Positions 1 through 10,819 are shown, counted from the first letter of the stretch. The stretch is DNA of 64,000 nt from Futiania mangrovi (GCF_024158125.1 NZ_JAMZFT010000001.1:434001-498000), one strand, 5' to 3'. A program made the numbers and translations. The notes: generated by a model from the sequence alone, not told the origin.

Positions 1-36
1 TGACGGGGGCCTGGAAGTAGGGACGGAGACGGGCAA

Positions 37-570
37 ATGTCTCGTATTGGAAAGAAGCCCATCGAGCTGCCGAGCGGTGTAACCGCGACGCTCGACGGCC
101 AGTACCTGGAAGTGAAGGGGCCCAAGGGCACCCGCTCGCTGACCCTGGTCGACGAGGTGAAGGGCACGGTTGAGGGCAATGTCGTCACGGTGATGCCGCG
201 CGACGAAACGAAGCGTGCGCGGTCGATGTGGGGCATGAGCCGGACGCTCGTGAACAACCTCGCGGTCGGCGTGTCGGCGGGCTACACGAGGGATCTGGAA
301 ATCACCGGCGTCGGCTATCGCGCGGCGGTGCAGGGCCGGAACCTTCAGATCCAGCTCGGGTTCAGCCACGACGTGGTCTACCCGATCCCCGAGGGGATCG
401 AGATCAAGTGCGAGAAGCCGACCTCGATCTCGATCAGCGGTGTGGACAAGGACCGTGTCGGCCAGGTGGCCGCCGAGATCCGCGCCTTCCGTCCGCCGGA
501 GCCCTACAAGGGCAAGGGCGTGAAGTACGCGGGCGAGTACATCTTCCGCAAGGAAGGCAAGAAGAAGTAA
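37..570 (+). CDS. rplF: 50S ribosomal protein L6
   Basis: L6 of the large ribosomal subunit, which binds 23S rRNA near the factor-binding site. The 177-residue product begins [12 protein letters not shown], the usual L6 start, has the two-lobed L6 fold and ends in a basic KKK tail. Length is normal. The ATG follows a GGAG about 9 bases upstream. It is the first complete gene of the window; a TGA at bases 1-3 is where the stop of rpsH would be expected in spc-operon order, but no rpsH coding sequence is visible. rplR follows after 10 bases. Confidence 0.97.
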   Translation: MSRIGKKPIELPSGVTATLDGQYLEVKGPKGTRSLTLVDEVKGTVEGNVVTVMPRDETKRARSMWGMSRTLVNNLAVGVSAGYTRDLEITGVGYRAAVQGRNLQIQLGFSHDVVYPIPEGIEIKCEKPTSISISGVDKDRVGQVAAEIRAFRPPEPYKGKGVKYAGEYIFRKEGKKK

Positions 571-580
571 GGGCGGAGCC

Positions 581-937
581 ATGGCAAACCGGAATAAAGT
601 GCTTGCACAGCGTCGCACCCGCGTGCGCAACAAGCTCAAGTCGGTCGCGGGTGCGCGTCCCCGGCTCAGCGTCTTTCGCTCGTCGAAGCATATCTATGCG
701 CAGGTGATCGACGACGTGGCCGGACGAACGCTGGCGTCGGCATCGACGATCGAGGCGGAGCTGCGCGGCAAGGCGAAGAACGACAGCGCCGGTGCGGCCG
801 AGGTCGGCCGCCTGGTGGCGGAGCGGGCGAAGGCCGCGGGCGTGACCGAGGTCGTGTTCGACCGCGGTGCGTACATCTATCACGGCCGTGTGAAGTCGCT
901 CGCCGATGCGGCGCGCGAAAACGGTCTTAACTTCTGA
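581..937 (+). CDS. rplR: 50S ribosomal protein L18
   Basis: L18 binds 5S rRNA and helps anchor it in the central protuberance. The product is 118 residues. It shows the typical basic N-terminus with RRTRVRNK near residue 12, the [18 protein letters not shown] stretch, and the C-terminal [24 protein letters not shown] motif. Length and motif order match bacterial L18. It sits between rplF and rpsE in the standard spc order and is translated as part of the same operon. Confidence 0.97.
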   Translation: MANRNKVLAQRRTRVRNKLKSVAGARPRLSVFRSSKHIYAQVIDDVAGRTLASASTIEAELRGKAKNDSAGAAEVGRLVAERAKAAGVTEVVFDRGAYIYHGRVKSLADAARENGLNF

Positions 938-951
938 AGGCGGGACGAGCG

Positions 952-1506
952 ATGGCACGACCGGAAGCAATGGACAGCCGCGAGTCGGAATTCGTCGACA
1001 AGCTGGTCCACATCAATCGCGTCGCCAAGACGGTGAAGGGCGGCAAGAACTTCGGTTTCGCGGCGCTGGTCGTCGTCGGCGACCAGAAGGGCCGGGTTGG
1101 CTTCGGCCACGGCAAGGCGCGCGAGGTGCCGGAGGCGATCCGCAAGGCGACGGAAGCCGCCAAGCGCGATCTCGTCCGCGTTCCGCTGCGCGAGGGCCGT
1201 ACCCTGCACCACGATATCGACGGGCATTGGGGCGCGGGCCACGTTGTGCTTCGTGCAGCCCCTCCGGGTACCGGGATCATCGCCGGCGGCCCGATCCGCG
1301 CGGTGTTCGAGACGCTGGGCGTCCAGGACGTAGTTGCGAAGTCGCTGGGGTCCTCGAACCCCTACAACATGGTTCGCGCCGTGTTCGATGCGCTGAAGAA
1401 GCAGCAGAGCCCGCGTTCGGTTGCTGCACGCCGCGGCCTGAAGGTCGGCGATCTCGTTTCGCGCCGTCAGGACGGCGTGAGCGGCGACGCCGCCGTGAGC
1501 GAGTGA
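952..1506 (+). CDS. rpsE: 30S ribosomal protein S5
   Basis: S5 is a small-subunit protein involved in decoding accuracy. The 184-residue product has the N-terminal double-stranded RNA-binding S5 domain (about residues 15-80, with [14 protein letters not shown]-like residues and [14 protein letters not shown]) and the C-terminal S5 domain containing [16 protein letters not shown] short Ala/Gly/Asp-rich tail extends the C-terminus, as is common in alphaproteobacteria. The start codon lies 14 bases after the rplR stop, and rpmD follows after 11 bases. Confidence 0.97.
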   Translation: MARPEAMDSRESEFVDKLVHINRVAKTVKGGKNFGFAALVVVGDQKGRVGFGHGKAREVPEAIRKATEAAKRDLVRVPLREGRTLHHDIDGHWGAGHVVLRAAPPGTGIIAGGPIRAVFETLGVQDVVAKSLGSSNPYNMVRAVFDALKKQQSPRSVAARRGLKVGDLVSRRQDGVSGDAAVSE

Positions 1507-1517
1507 GGAGAAGCCCG

Positions 1518-1709
1518 ATGGCGACGAAGAAGACCGTCACGGTCGAGCAGATCGGCAGCCCGCTGCGCCGCCGCAACGACCAGCGCCAGACCCTGATCGG
1601 GCTGGGCCTCAACAAGATGCATCGGACGCGCACGCTGGAAGACACGCCTTCCGTGCGCGGCATGATCGCCAAGGTAAGCCACCTCGTCCGTGTCGTGGAC
1701 GAGGCCTGA
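1518..1709 (+). CDS. rpmD: 50S ribosomal protein L30
   Basis: L30, a small 63-residue large-subunit protein. The ATG at 1518 follows a GAGGAG element (the TGA-GGAG just after the rpsE stop). The sequence contains the family core [16 protein letters not shown] and [20 protein letters not shown], then the end of the fold, [13 protein letters not shown] longer reading frame extends upstream through rpsE, but it is only the shadow of that gene. Position between rpsE and rplO is the canonical order. Confidence 0.95.
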   Translation: MATKKTVTVEQIGSPLRRRNDQRQTLIGLGLNKMHRTRTLEDTPSVRGMIAKVSHLVRVVDEA

Positions 1710-1752
1710 ACCGCTGAACGCCCGGATCGGGGCGATTGGGAGTGCCGGTAGA

Positions 1753-2232
1753 ATGAAACTGAACGAGCTCAGCGACAATCCGGGCGCCCGCAAGGCGCGG
1801 ATGCGCGTCGGCCGGGGCATCGGCTCGGGCAAGGGCAAGACCGCCGGGCGCGGCGTGAAGGGCCAGACCTCGCGGTCGGGCGTCGCGATCAAGGGCTTCG
1901 AGGGCGGCCAGATGCCGATCCATCGGCGCCTGCCGAAGCGCGGCTTCAACAAGCCGAATGCGAAGGAATTCGCCGAACTCACGCTCGGCAAGCTCGAGGC
2001 GGCGGTTGCCGCTGGCAAGGTCAAGGCCGGCGAGACGCTGACCGAAGACCTGCTGGTCGAGCGTGGCGTCGTGCGGCGCAAGCTGGACGGTATCCGCCTG
2101 CTGGCGAAGGGCGAGCTGAACACCAGGCTCTCCATCGAGGTGACCGGGGCAACCCGGAACGCCGTCGCCGCCGTCGAGAAGGCGGGCGGCTCGATCAAGA
2201 CGGCGGCGCCCGCTCAAGAGGCGTCGGCCTGA
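1753..2232 (+). CDS. rplO: 50S ribosomal protein L15
   Basis: L15 is an early-assembling large-subunit protein. The ATG at 1753 gives [14 protein letters not shown], the standard L15 N-terminus, and a product of 159 residues. The Gly/Arg-rich [17 protein letters not shown] segment (about residues 18-36) and [18 protein letters not shown] are characteristic. An upstream in-frame ATG at 1690 would add 21 residues with no family support and is rejected. secY follows after 71 bases. Confidence 0.95.
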   Translation: MKLNELSDNPGARKARMRVGRGIGSGKGKTAGRGVKGQTSRSGVAIKGFEGGQMPIHRRLPKRGFNKPNAKEFAELTLGKLEAAVAAGKVKAGETLTEDLLVERGVVRRKLDGIRLLAKGELNTRLSIEVTGATRNAVAAVEKAGGSIKTAAPAQEASA

Positions 2233-2303
2233 ATGAACGTCTGGCCGGACGCGCGGCGCGCGACCGGCCGCTCCTCCTGTTGATCCGGTTCGGGAACACG
2301 TGA

Positions 2304-3638
<1,335 letters not shown>

Positions 3639-3639
3639 C

Positions 3640-4308
3640 ATGTCCAAGGGGTTGAACATCATCCTGCTCGGCCCTCCGGGGGCGGGGAAGGGAACCCAGG
3701 CCAAGCGCCTCGAGGCCGCGCACGGCCTCGTCCAGCTTTCGACCGGCGACATGTTGCGCGCGGCCGTTGCCGCCGGGACCGAGACCGGCCTTAAGGCCAA
3801 GGCGATCATGGACCGCGGCGAACTCGTTCCCGACGACGTGGTCGTGGGTATCATCGCCGACCGCATCGCGGAGCCGGACGTGAAGAACGGATTCATCCTC
3901 GACGGTTTCCCGCGCACGGTTGCGCAGGCCGTGGCGCTCGACGCCCTGCTGGCGAAGACCGGCGAAGACCTTGATGCCGTCATCGAGATGCAGGTCGACG
4001 ATGCCGCCCTGACCGAGCGGATCACTGGCCGCTACACTTGCGCCAAGTGCGGTGCGGGCTATCACGATACGTTTCAGAGGCCGAAGATCGAGGGCGTGTG
4101 CGACCGCTGCGGCGGGACGGAGTTCAAGCGCCGGGCCGACGACAATGCCGAAACGGTGAAAAGCCGGCTCGAGGCCTACCATGCGCAGACGGCGCCGCTG
4201 CTGCCTTATTACGAGGCGCGGGGGATCCTGAAGCGGGTGGACGGCATGGCCGACATCGACGAGGTGACAGGTCAGATCGAAGGGGTGCTTGCCGGCGCGA
4301 AAGATTGA
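3640..4308 (+). CDS. adk: Adenylate kinase, zinc-LID type
   Basis: Catalyses ATP + AMP = 2 ADP in the cytoplasm. The 222-residue long form carries the P-loop GPPGAGKGT at residues 11-19, the AMP-site STGDMLR at 34-40, and DGFPRT at 88-93. The LID has four cysteines (C134, C137, C154, C157) in two CxxC pairs, so it should bind structural zinc, unlike E. coli Adk. The secY-adk order is typical of the spc operon. The gene ends the spc block; a separate promoter follows before rpsM. Confidence 0.97.
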   Translation: MSKGLNIILLGPPGAGKGTQAKRLEAAHGLVQLSTGDMLRAAVAAGTETGLKAKAIMDRGELVPDDVVVGIIADRIAEPDVKNGFILDGFPRTVAQAVALDALLAKTGEDLDAVIEMQVDDAALTERITGRYTCAKCGAGYHDTFQRPKIEGVCDRCGGTEFKRRADDNAETVKSRLEAYHAQTAPLLPYYEARGILKRVDGMADIDEVTGQIEGVLAGAKD

Positions 4309-4321
4309 TGGATCGCTGCGG

Positions 4322-4349
4322 TTGACGGCAGGGCGGCGGTTCATATAAT
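4322..4349 (+). promoter_or_regulatory. Near-consensus sigma-70 promoter of the alpha operon
   Basis: TTGACG at 4322-4327 and a perfect TATAAT at 4344-4349 are separated by 16 bases. They lie in the 142-base adk-rpsM gap. The expected start near 4356 would give a leader of about 95 bases before rpsM. No other ribosomal gene junction in the window has such a pair. Function is inferred from sequence only. Confidence 0.8.
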
Positions 4350-4450
4350 GCGCGGCTTCGTGACGAGGCAGATTACGGTTCGTCGCGCAGTCGGGCTTTC
4401 GCGAAACAAGCGAGTTTGAAAACCACTGGCGACGGATCAGGAGACAAGAC

Positions 4451-4819
4451 GTGGCGCGCATTGCAGGCGTAAACATTCCGACGAACAAGCGCGTGGTCAT
4501 CGCGCTGACGTACATTCACGGCATCGGCGATCACAAGGCTCGGCAGATCTGCGGCCAGCTGGGCATTCCCGCCGAGCGCCGGGTCAACGAGTTGACGGAG
4601 GCCGAGGTGATCCAGATCCGCGAGACGATCGATCGCGAGCACCTGGTGGAAGGCGACCTGCGCCGCGATGTCGCGATGAACATCAAGCGCCTGATGGACC
4701 TCGGGTGCTACCGCGGTCTGCGCCACCGCCGCGGCCTGCCGGTCCGTGGACAGCGCACGCACACGAACGCCCGTACCCGCAAGGGGCCGGCCAAGCCGAT
4801 TGCCGGCAAGAAGAAGTAA
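4451..4819 (+). CDS. rpsM: 30S ribosomal protein S13
   Basis: S13 lies at the head of the small subunit and contacts the P-site tRNA. The GTG start at 4451 gives [15 protein letters not shown], the canonical N-terminus, behind a CAGGAGA ribosome-binding site. The 122-residue product has the helix-two-turn-helix region with YIHGIG, and the basic tail [25 protein letters not shown]. It begins the alpha operon and probably uses the strong promoter just upstream. Confidence 0.96.
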   Translation: MARIAGVNIPTNKRVVIALTYIHGIGDHKARQICGQLGIPAERRVNELTEAEVIQIRETIDREHLVEGDLRRDVAMNIKRLMDLGCYRGLRHRRGLPVRGQRTHTNARTRKGPAKPIAGKKK

Positions 4820-4846
4820 GCGGACGGGTTTCGAGGAGTAGGATCC

Positions 4847-5242
4847 ATGGCGAAGCAGCCTGACAAGACGCGCGTCCGCCGCAAGGAGCGCAAGAACATT
4901 TCCGCCGGTGTGGCGCACGTCCTTGCGACGTTCAACAACACCATGATTACCATCGCCGACGCGCAGGGAAACGCGATCTCCTGGTCGTCCGCAGGGTCCA
5001 TGGGCTTCAAGGGGTCGCGCAAGTCCACCCCCTACGCCGCGCAGGTTGCCGCTGAAGAGGCAGCCCGCAAGGCGCAGGAGCATGGGATGCGCACGCTGGA
5101 GGTCGAAGTGAGCGGTCCCGGTTCGGGCCGCGAGTCGGCGCTGCGCGCGCTGTCGGCTGCCGGGTTCACGATCACGTCGATCCGGGACGTGACGCCGATC
5201 CCGCACAACGGGTGCCGGCCGCCCAAGCGCCGGCGCGTCTGA
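4847..5242 (+). CDS. rpsK: 30S ribosomal protein S11
   Basis: S11 is part of the 30S platform near the mRNA exit channel. The 131-residue product contains [36 protein letters not shown], and the highly conserved C-terminus [36 protein letters not shown] element precedes the ATG. It follows rpsM directly. The gene for S4, which lies between rpsK and rpoA in E. coli, is absent here, as is usual in alphaproteobacteria. Confidence 0.96.
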   Translation: MAKQPDKTRVRRKERKNISAGVAHVLATFNNTMITIADAQGNAISWSSAGSMGFKGSRKSTPYAAQVAAEEAARKAQEHGMRTLEVEVSGPGSGRESALRALSAAGFTITSIRDVTPIPHNGCRPPKRRRV

Positions 5243-5297
5243 CGCGCGTTTCGCATGTCCGCGCGGGTGCCTCTCGCACCGGTGCGGTCAGGCTTCT

Positions 5298-5320
5298 GAC
5301 GCCGCCCGCGGGGCGGCGTC
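5298..5320 (+). other. Perfect 10-bp hairpin between rpsK and rpoA
   Basis: GACGCCGCCC (5298-5307) is followed by a three-base loop and its exact complement GGGCGGCGTC (5311-5320). No T-run follows, so it does not look like an intrinsic terminator. It lies in the 130-base rpsK-rpoA gap, where E. coli would have rpsD. It could be a processing or mRNA-stability element, or an attenuation site; this is inference. Confidence 0.5.
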
Positions 5321-5372
5321 GAATGGTGCGGCCGCCGCTTCCGGCGCCGCACGCAGAGAACAGGGGTGACCC

Positions 5373-6389
5373 GTGATTCAGAAGAACTGGCTCGACCTGA
5401 TCAAGCCGACCGGCCTCAATGTGAAGGCCGGCCCCGATCCCAAGCGCACTGCGACCATCGTCGCAGAGCCGCTGGAGCGTGGGTTCGGCACGACGCTGGG
5501 CAACTCGCTGCGGCGTGTCCTGCTGTCCTCGATCCAGGGCGCGGCGGTTACCGCCGTGCAGATCGACGGCGTGCTGCACGAGTTCTCCTCGATCGCCGGG
5601 GTGCGCGAGGACGTGACGGACATCGTCCTCAACATCAAGGAAATCGCGCTGCTCATGCACGCGGAGGGGCCCAAGCGCCTGACGCTGCGTGCCACGGGGC
5701 CCGGCGAGGTGACCGCCGGCCAGATCACGCCGAGCGCGGACATCGAGATCCTCAACCCGGATCACGTGATCTGCACGCTCGACGACGGCGTGAGCCTGCA
5801 CATGGAATTCACCGTCGGCTCCGGCAAGGGCTATGTCCCGGCCGACCGCAACCGGCCCGAGGATGCGCCCATCGGCCTCATCCCGGTCGATGCGCTCTAC
5901 AGCCCGGTCAAGAAGGTCTCCTACCGCGTGGAAAACACGCGCGAAGGCCAGATCCTCGACTATGACAAGCTGACGCTGGAGATCGAGACCAATGGCGCGC
6001 TGACGCCGGAGGATGCGCTGGCCTATGCCGCGCGCATCCTGCAGGACCAGCTGCAAACCTTCATCAATTTCGAGGAGCCGAGCGAGCGGCGCGAGGAGGG
6101 CGAGAAGCCCGATCTCGAGTTCAACCCGGCGCTTCTGAAGAAGGTGGACGAGCTGGAACTGTCGGTCCGCTCGGCGAACTGCCTGAAGAACGACAACATC
6201 GTCTACATCGGCGACCTGATCCAGAAGACGGAGGCGGAAATGCTCCGCACCCCGAACTTCGGCCGCAAGTCGCTGAACGAGATCAAGGAGGTGCTCTCCG
6301 GCATGGGCCTGCATCTCGGCATGGAAGTGCCGAACTGGCCGCCGGAGAACATCGAGGAGCTTGCGAAGAAGCTCGAGGACCAATACTGA
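5373..6389 (+). CDS. rpoA: RNA polymerase alpha subunit
   Basis: The alpha subunit initiates RNA polymerase assembly and its C-terminal domain contacts UP elements and activators. The GTG start at 5373 gives [12 protein letters not shown], normal for alphaproteobacteria. The N-terminal domain (about 1-235) has [21 protein letters not shown]. The C-terminal domain (about 255-325) has [14 protein letters not shown], with the 265-determinant arginine, and [15 protein letters not shown]-like residues. Length of 338 residues is normal. rplQ follows after 34 bases. Confidence 0.97.
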   Translation: MIQKNWLDLIKPTGLNVKAGPDPKRTATIVAEPLERGFGTTLGNSLRRVLLSSIQGAAVTAVQIDGVLHEFSSIAGVREDVTDIVLNIKEIALLMHAEGPKRLTLRATGPGEVTAGQITPSADIEILNPDHVICTLDDGVSLHMEFTVGSGKGYVPADRNRPEDAPIGLIPVDALYSPVKKVSYRVENTREGQILDYDKLTLEIETNGALTPEDALAYAARILQDQLQTFINFEEPSERREEGEKPDLEFNPALLKKVDELELSVRSANCLKNDNIVYIGDLIQKTEAEMLRTPNFGRKSLNEIKEVLSGMGLHLGMEVPNWPPENIEELAKKLEDQY

Positions 6390-6423
6390 TCCGGCCAGGG
6401 CCGGCCTCCGGGAGTAAAGAGCC

Positions 6424-6852
6424 ATGCGTCACGGCATCGCGCACCGCAAACTGAACCGCACCAGCACCCACCGTCAGGCGATGTTCGCCAACATGGCGGC
6501 GTCGCTCATCACGCACGAGCAGATCAAGACCACGCTGCCGAAGGCGAAGGAACTCCGCCCCATCGTTGAGCGTCTCGTGACGCTCGGCAAGCGGGGCAAC
6601 CTGCACGCCCGCCGTCTGGCGGTCTCCCGCCTGCGCGACGATGCGGCGGTGAAGAAGCTGTTCGATGTGCTCGCCACCCGTTATGCGGAGCGGCCGGGCG
6701 GCTACGTCCGCGTTCTGAAGGCGGGCATCCGCGCGGGCGATGCCGCGCCGATGGCGATCATCGAGTTCGTGGACCGCGACCCGGCGGCCAAGGGCGCTGC
6801 CGACAAGGCGCGCGTCGAGGCGGAGCGGGAGGCGGAGGAGGCTGCGGCCTGA
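6424..6852 (+). CDS. rplQ: 50S ribosomal protein L17
   Basis: L17 of the large subunit, lining the outside of the exit tunnel. The 142-residue product starts [24 protein letters not shown], typical of L17, and includes [19 protein letters not shown] and the [10 protein letters not shown] motif. A charged Ala/Glu-rich tail of about 25 residues is a common alphaproteobacterial extension. It is the last gene of the alpha operon and is followed by a clear intrinsic terminator. Confidence 0.96.
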   Translation: MRHGIAHRKLNRTSTHRQAMFANMAASLITHEQIKTTLPKAKELRPIVERLVTLGKRGNLHARRLAVSRLRDDAAVKKLFDVLATRYAERPGGYVRVLKAGIRAGDAAPMAIIEFVDRDPAAKGAADKARVEAEREAEEAAA

Positions 6853-6881
6853 GGCCTCGCCTCTCATTGCTGATCGGATCG

Positions 6882-6906
6882 GGGCCGCCTTCGGGGCGGC
6901 CCTTTT
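6882..6906 (+). terminator. Intrinsic terminator of the alpha operon
   Basis: GGGCCGCC at 6882-6889 pairs with GGCGGCCC at 6895-6902 around a five-base loop, followed directly by TTTT. It lies 30 bases after the rplQ stop, at the end of the ribosomal block. Confidence 0.85.
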
Positions 6907-7009
6907 CCGTTCAGGGCCTTGTCTGCCCCATGCGCCCTGCGCCGGGCGCTGCTAGAGTGCAAGGGTGGGCGGAAAGACCCGGCCGGACGCCGCCCGCCGG
7001 AGGGAGCAC

Positions 7010-8344
7010 ATGTCTGACCTGTTCGAAAAGCCTGTGCCGGACGATGCGTCCGCCCGCAAGGCCGCGCCGGCAGCCGATGCGCCGCTTGCCGAACGGCTGC
7101 GGCCGCGCCGGCTTGAAGACGTGGTGGGCCAGCAGGATGCGCTGGGCCCCGAGGCGCCGCTCGGCCGCATGTTGGCGCATGGCCGGATCGCCTCGCTGAT
7201 CCTCTGGGGGCCTCCGGGAACGGGAAAGACCACCATCGCGCGCCTCCTGGCCGAGCGGGTGGGAATGCGATTCGTGCAGATCTCGGCGATCTTCTCGGGC
7301 GTGGCCGATCTCAAGAAGGCGTTTGCCGAGGCATCGGAGCGCCGCAAGCTGGGGCAGGCGACGCTGCTCTTCGTCGACGAGATCCACCGCTTCAATCGCG
7401 CCCAGCAGGACGGATTCCTTCCTTTCGTCGAGGACGGCACGATCACGCTCGTCGGTGCGACGACCGAGAACCCGTCGTTCGAACTCAATGCCGCGCTCCT
7501 GTCGCGCTGCCAGGTCATCACGCTTGCGCGGCTCGACGACGATGCGCTCGAAGCCCTGCTGGTGCGTGCGGAGGAGGCTGAGGGGCGCGCGCTACCTCTG
7601 ACCCCCGACGCGCGCGCCACGCTGCGGGCGCTGGCCGACGGCGACGGGCGCTTCCTGCTCAATCTCGTGGAGGAGGTGCTGACGCTCCCGGCGGGCGCCG
7701 TCCCCCTCGACCCCGCGCGCCTGGTCGAGGCCGTGCGGGCCCGCGCGCCGGTCTACGACAAGGGGCAGGAGGGGCACTACAACCTCATCAGCGCGCTGCA
7801 CAAGTCGGTGCGCGGCTCCGACCCCGACGCGGCGCTCTATTGGCTCGCGCGGATGCTGCAGGCGGGGGAGGATCCGCTGTTTCTCGCCCGCCGCCTCATA
7901 CGCATGGCGGTTGAGGACATCGGCATGGCCGACCCTGCCGCGCTGACGCAGACGCTGGCCGCGCGCGACGCCTACGAGGCGCTCGGCAGTCCGGAGGGCG
8001 AACTGGCGCTGGCACAGGCCACCGTCTATGTGGCGACGGCGCCGAAGTCGAACGCGCTCTACATGGCCGACAAGCGTGCGCACAAATCCGCCCGCCAGCA
8101 CGGCAGCCTGATGCCGCCCGCCCACATCCTCAACGCGCCCACGAAGCTGATGCAGGAGCAGGGCTATGGCGCGGGCTACCGCTACGACCATGACGAGCCC
8201 GACGCATTCTCCGGCCAGGACTATTTCCCCGACGAGATGGACCGCCCGGTCTATTACGAGCCCGTCGAGCGCGGGTTCGAGCGTGAGATCGCCAAGCGCC
8301 TGCAATGGTGGACGAAACTGCGGCGCGAGCGCGGCGTCCGCTAG
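7010..8344 (+). CDS. rarA: Replication-associated recombination AAA+ ATPase RarA (MgsA)
   Basis: RarA acts at stalled replication forks and is related to clamp-loader ATPases. The ATG at 7010 sits behind a GGAGGG element and gives 444 residues. An in-frame start at 6965 lacks a ribosome-binding site. Walker A GPPGTGKT is at residues 67-74 and Walker B LLFVDEIHRF at about 119-128. SRCQVITLARL and the C-terminal YNLISALHKSVRGSD and PEGELALAQATVYVATAPKSN motifs identify the MgsA/WRNIP1 family. It stands alone after the ribosomal terminator. Confidence 0.93.
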   Translation: MSDLFEKPVPDDASARKAAPAADAPLAERLRPRRLEDVVGQQDALGPEAPLGRMLAHGRIASLILWGPPGTGKTTIARLLAERVGMRFVQISAIFSGVADLKKAFAEASERRKLGQATLLFVDEIHRFNRAQQDGFLPFVEDGTITLVGATTENPSFELNAALLSRCQVITLARLDDDALEALLVRAEEAEGRALPLTPDARATLRALADGDGRFLLNLVEEVLTLPAGAVPLDPARLVEAVRARAPVYDKGQEGHYNLISALHKSVRGSDPDAALYWLARMLQAGEDPLFLARRLIRMAVEDIGMADPAALTQTLAARDAYEALGSPEGELALAQATVYVATAPKSNALYMADKRAHKSARQHGSLMPPAHILNAPTKLMQEQGYGAGYRYDHDEPDAFSGQDYFPDEMDRPVYYEPVERGFEREIAKRLQWWTKLRRERGVR

Positions 8345-8432
8345 GCCCGCTCCCGCGATTGCGCGCAGGCCCGCCCGCGCCTATGTTCCGGGCTCCCGCC
8401 CATCCCTTCCGCCCGCGAGGTTGCCCAGCGCC

Positions 8433-9422
8433 ATGACAGGGGTCGAAACCCGTACCGTGACCCGCGACGAGGACGGCATGCGCCTCGACCGCTGGTTCAA
8501 GGCGCATTACCCGGGCCTCGGCTTCGGGCACCTGCAGAAACTCGTGCGCACCGGCCAGGTGCGCGTTGACGGCGGGCGCGTTAAGACGGCGACCCGGCTC
8601 GCCGCGGGACAGGCCGTGCGCGTGCCGCCGATCTCCGCCGACGATGCCCCCCGGCCGCAGAAGCCGGGCGCGGGCGGGCTGGGGGATGCCGATTTCCTGC
8701 GCTCGATCCTGCTGCACGAGGATCCGCAGGTCTTCGTCTTCAACAAGCCCGCGGGCCTCGCGGTGCAAGGCGGCTCCGGCGTCGCGCGCCATGTCGACGG
8801 GATGCTGCCGTCGCTTGCCAAGCGCAACGGCAACCAGCCGCGCCTCGTCCACCGGCTCGACCGGGATACGAGCGGCGTGCTCGTCGTCGCGCGCACGCGC
8901 ACCGCGGCCGCCGCGCTCGCCAAGTCCTTCCGCGGCCGCGACGCGCACAAGGTCTACTGGGCGCTGGTGAAGGGCGTACCGCGCGAGCGGGAGGGCCGCA
9001 TCTCCACCTGGCTCGCCAAGGTGCAGGGGCCGCAGGGCGACCGCATGAAGGTCGCGCGCCACGGCGACGAAAGCGCCGACCACGCGCTCACCCACTACCG
9101 CGTCGTGGACCAGGCGGGCCAGCGTCTCGCCTGGCTCGCCATGGAGCCGGTGACGGGCCGCACCCACCAGCTTCGCGCCCACGCCGCCCACATAGGCCAC
9201 CCGATCGTCGGCGATCCCAAATATTTCGACGTGGAGAACTGGGAGCTTCCAGGGGGCATCCAGAACCGGCTGCACCTGCACGCCCGGCGGATTGTCCTGC
9301 CGCACCCGGCGGGGGGCATGCTGGATGTCACCGCGCCGCTGCCGCCCCATATGCGGCAATCCTGGAACCTCTTGGGCTTCGACGAGGACGAGCCCGGCGC
9401 AGGAGACATCGACAGCGCATGA
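8433..9422 (+). CDS. rluC: RluA-family 23S rRNA pseudouridine synthase, RluC-like
   Basis: Converts uridines to pseudouridine in rRNA. The 329-residue product has an N-terminal S4 RNA-binding domain (about 15-65, RLDRWFKAHYP) and the RluA catalytic domain. The signature HRLDRDTSG places the catalytic aspartate at residue 143. GRTHQLRAHAAHIGHPIVGDPKY is the second family motif. The S4 domain and length fit RluC rather than RluA, but RluD-type specificity cannot be excluded. Its stop overlaps the start of the HAD gene (ATGA), a frequent alphaproteobacterial pairing. Confidence 0.88.
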   Translation: MTGVETRTVTRDEDGMRLDRWFKAHYPGLGFGHLQKLVRTGQVRVDGGRVKTATRLAAGQAVRVPPISADDAPRPQKPGAGGLGDADFLRSILLHEDPQVFVFNKPAGLAVQGGSGVARHVDGMLPSLAKRNGNQPRLVHRLDRDTSGVLVVARTRTAAAALAKSFRGRDAHKVYWALVKGVPREREGRISTWLAKVQGPQGDRMKVARHGDESADHALTHYRVVDQAGQRLAWLAMEPVTGRTHQLRAHAAHIGHPIVGDPKYFDVENWELPGGIQNRLHLHARRIVLPHPAGGMLDVTAPLPPHMRQSWNLLGFDEDEPGAGDIDSA

Positions 9423-10108
9423 CCCGGCCCAACCCCCTCGTGCTGTTCGACTGTGACGGCACCCTGATCGACAGCCAGCACGTGATCGTCGCGTGCATGG
9501 AGAACGCCTTTGCCCGCCACGGCCACCCCTCGCCGGGGGCGGAAGCGGTGCGCCGCATCGTCGGCCTCTCCATCGAGGAGGCGGTGACGGCCCTGATGCC
9601 GGGCGCGGACCCGCACCACATCGGCCCCGTCGCCACCGCTTACCGCGACGGCTTCCGCACCCTGCGCCTGTCCGGCGAGCTGCAGGAGCCGCTCTTCCCC
9701 GGCGCGCGCGCGGCAGTCGAGGCGCTGGATGCCGCCGGGCACCTGCTGGGCGTCGCCACGGGCAAGTCGCGCCGCGGTCTCGACGCGGTGCTCGCGCTCC
9801 ACGGGTTGAGGGAGCGGTTCGTAACGCTGCAAACCGCGGATACGCATCCCTCGAAGCCGCATCCCTCGATGATCGTCACCGCGATGGCGGAAGCGGGCGC
9901 CGCGCCGGAGACGACCGTGATGATCGGCGACACGACCTATGACATCGAGATGGCGCGGGCCGCGGGCGCACACGCCATCGGTGTTGCCTGGGGCTATCAC
10001 CCGGCAGACGAGTTGCGCGATGCGGGCGCGCATGTGGTGCTCGACCGGTTCGACGCACTTGCACCCTATGTCGCCGCCCTGTTCGACGGGGAGAAGGCCG
10101 CGCCATGA
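9419..10108 (+). CDS. HAD-superfamily phosphatase (phosphoglycolate phosphatase-like)
   Basis: A haloacid dehalogenase-type hydrolase of 229 residues. Motif I FDCDGTLIDS puts the nucleophile at D11 and the acid/base at D13. Motif II is ATGKSRRGLD (threonine, then the lysine region), and motif IV is MIGDTTYDIEMARAAG. The helical cap between motifs I and II fits the Gph/beta-phosphoglucomutase subgroup. It overlaps both neighbours by ATGA and so forms a unit with the pseudouridine synthase and the ATP12 chaperone. Substrate is not determined by sequence. Confidence 0.85.
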   Translation: MTRPNPLVLFDCDGTLIDSQHVIVACMENAFARHGHPSPGAEAVRRIVGLSIEEAVTALMPGADPHHIGPVATAYRDGFRTLRLSGELQEPLFPGARAAVEALDAAGHLLGVATGKSRRGLDAVLALHGLRERFVTLQTADTHPSKPHPSMIVTAMAEAGAAPETTVMIGDTTYDIEMARAAGAHAIGVAWGYHPADELRDAGAHVVLDRFDALAPYVAALFDGEKAAP

Positions 10109-10806
10109 AACGCTTCTACAAGACCGCCAGCGCCGAACCCGCCGAGGGCGGCGGCTGGCGGATCCTGCTCGACGGGCGCGAGGTAAAGACACCAGCGCGC
10201 CGCACGTTGGTTGCGCCCGCGCGCGCCCTGGCAGACGCCGTCGCGGCCGAGTGGGAGGGGCAGGGCGAGGAGGTGCAGCCCGCCACCATGCCGCTCACCC
10301 GCGCGCTCAACAGCGCGCTCGACCGCGTGGCGCCGGAGCGGGACGCGGTGCTCGCCGACCTCGCGGGCTATGCCGAGAGCGACCTGCTCTGCTACCGCGC
10401 CGAAAGCCCGGAGGAACTGGCGGCCCGTCAGCGCGCCGCCTGGGACCCCCTGCTCGATTGGGCGCGGGAGGCGCACGGCCTGCGCCTGACGCTGACCGAG
10501 GGCGTGATGCCCGTGGCCCAGCCCGAAGGCACGGGTGCCTGCGCCCGCGCGCTGATCGACCCGCTCGACGCCGCGCGCATCGCCGCGCTCCATGCCTTCG
10601 TGACGATCACCGGCTCCTTCGTCCTCGGGCTTGCGGTGGTGCATCGGCGGATCGGGTGGGAGGAGGCGTGGACGCTCTCCACGCTCGACGAGGATTGGCA
10701 GGGCGGGCTCTGGGGCCGCGACGCAGAGGCCGAAGCGCGCGCCGCCCGCCGCCGCGCGGAGATGGAGAACGCAGGCCACCTGCTCGACCTGCTCGACGCG
10801 GACTGA
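10105..10806 (+). CDS. ATP12-family F1-ATPase assembly chaperone
   Basis: ATP12 proteins bind the alpha subunit of F1 before assembly; the family is shared by mitochondria and alphaproteobacteria. The 233-residue product begins MKRFYKTASAEP and has the typical GGWRILLDGREVKTPARRTL, EWEGQGEEVQPATMPLTRALNSALD and YAESDLLCYRAESPEELAARQ motifs. The C-terminal helical part contains ALHAFVTITGSFVLGLAVV and ends in LSTLDEDWQ. It is the last gene of a three-gene overlapping unit; no ATP synthase genes are in the window. Confidence 0.9.
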   Translation: MKRFYKTASAEPAEGGGWRILLDGREVKTPARRTLVAPARALADAVAAEWEGQGEEVQPATMPLTRALNSALDRVAPERDAVLADLAGYAESDLLCYRAESPEELAARQRAAWDPLLDWAREAHGLRLTLTEGVMPVAQPEGTGACARALIDPLDAARIAALHAFVTITGSFVLGLAVVHRRIGWEEAWTLSTLDEDWQGGLWGRDAEAEARAARRRAEMENAGHLLDLLDAD

Positions 10807-10819
10807 TCCTGCCGCCGTC

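Noticed and set aside
1-36. Possible end of rpsH
   Set aside because: The TGA at 1-3 fits the expected place of the rpsH stop, but no coding sequence is in the window to support it.
434-970. Long open frames opposite or out of frame with the ribosomal genes
   Set aside because: High G+C content gives many stop-free shadows; their sequences are Arg/Ala/Pro-rich, lack family motifs and overlap secure genes entirely.
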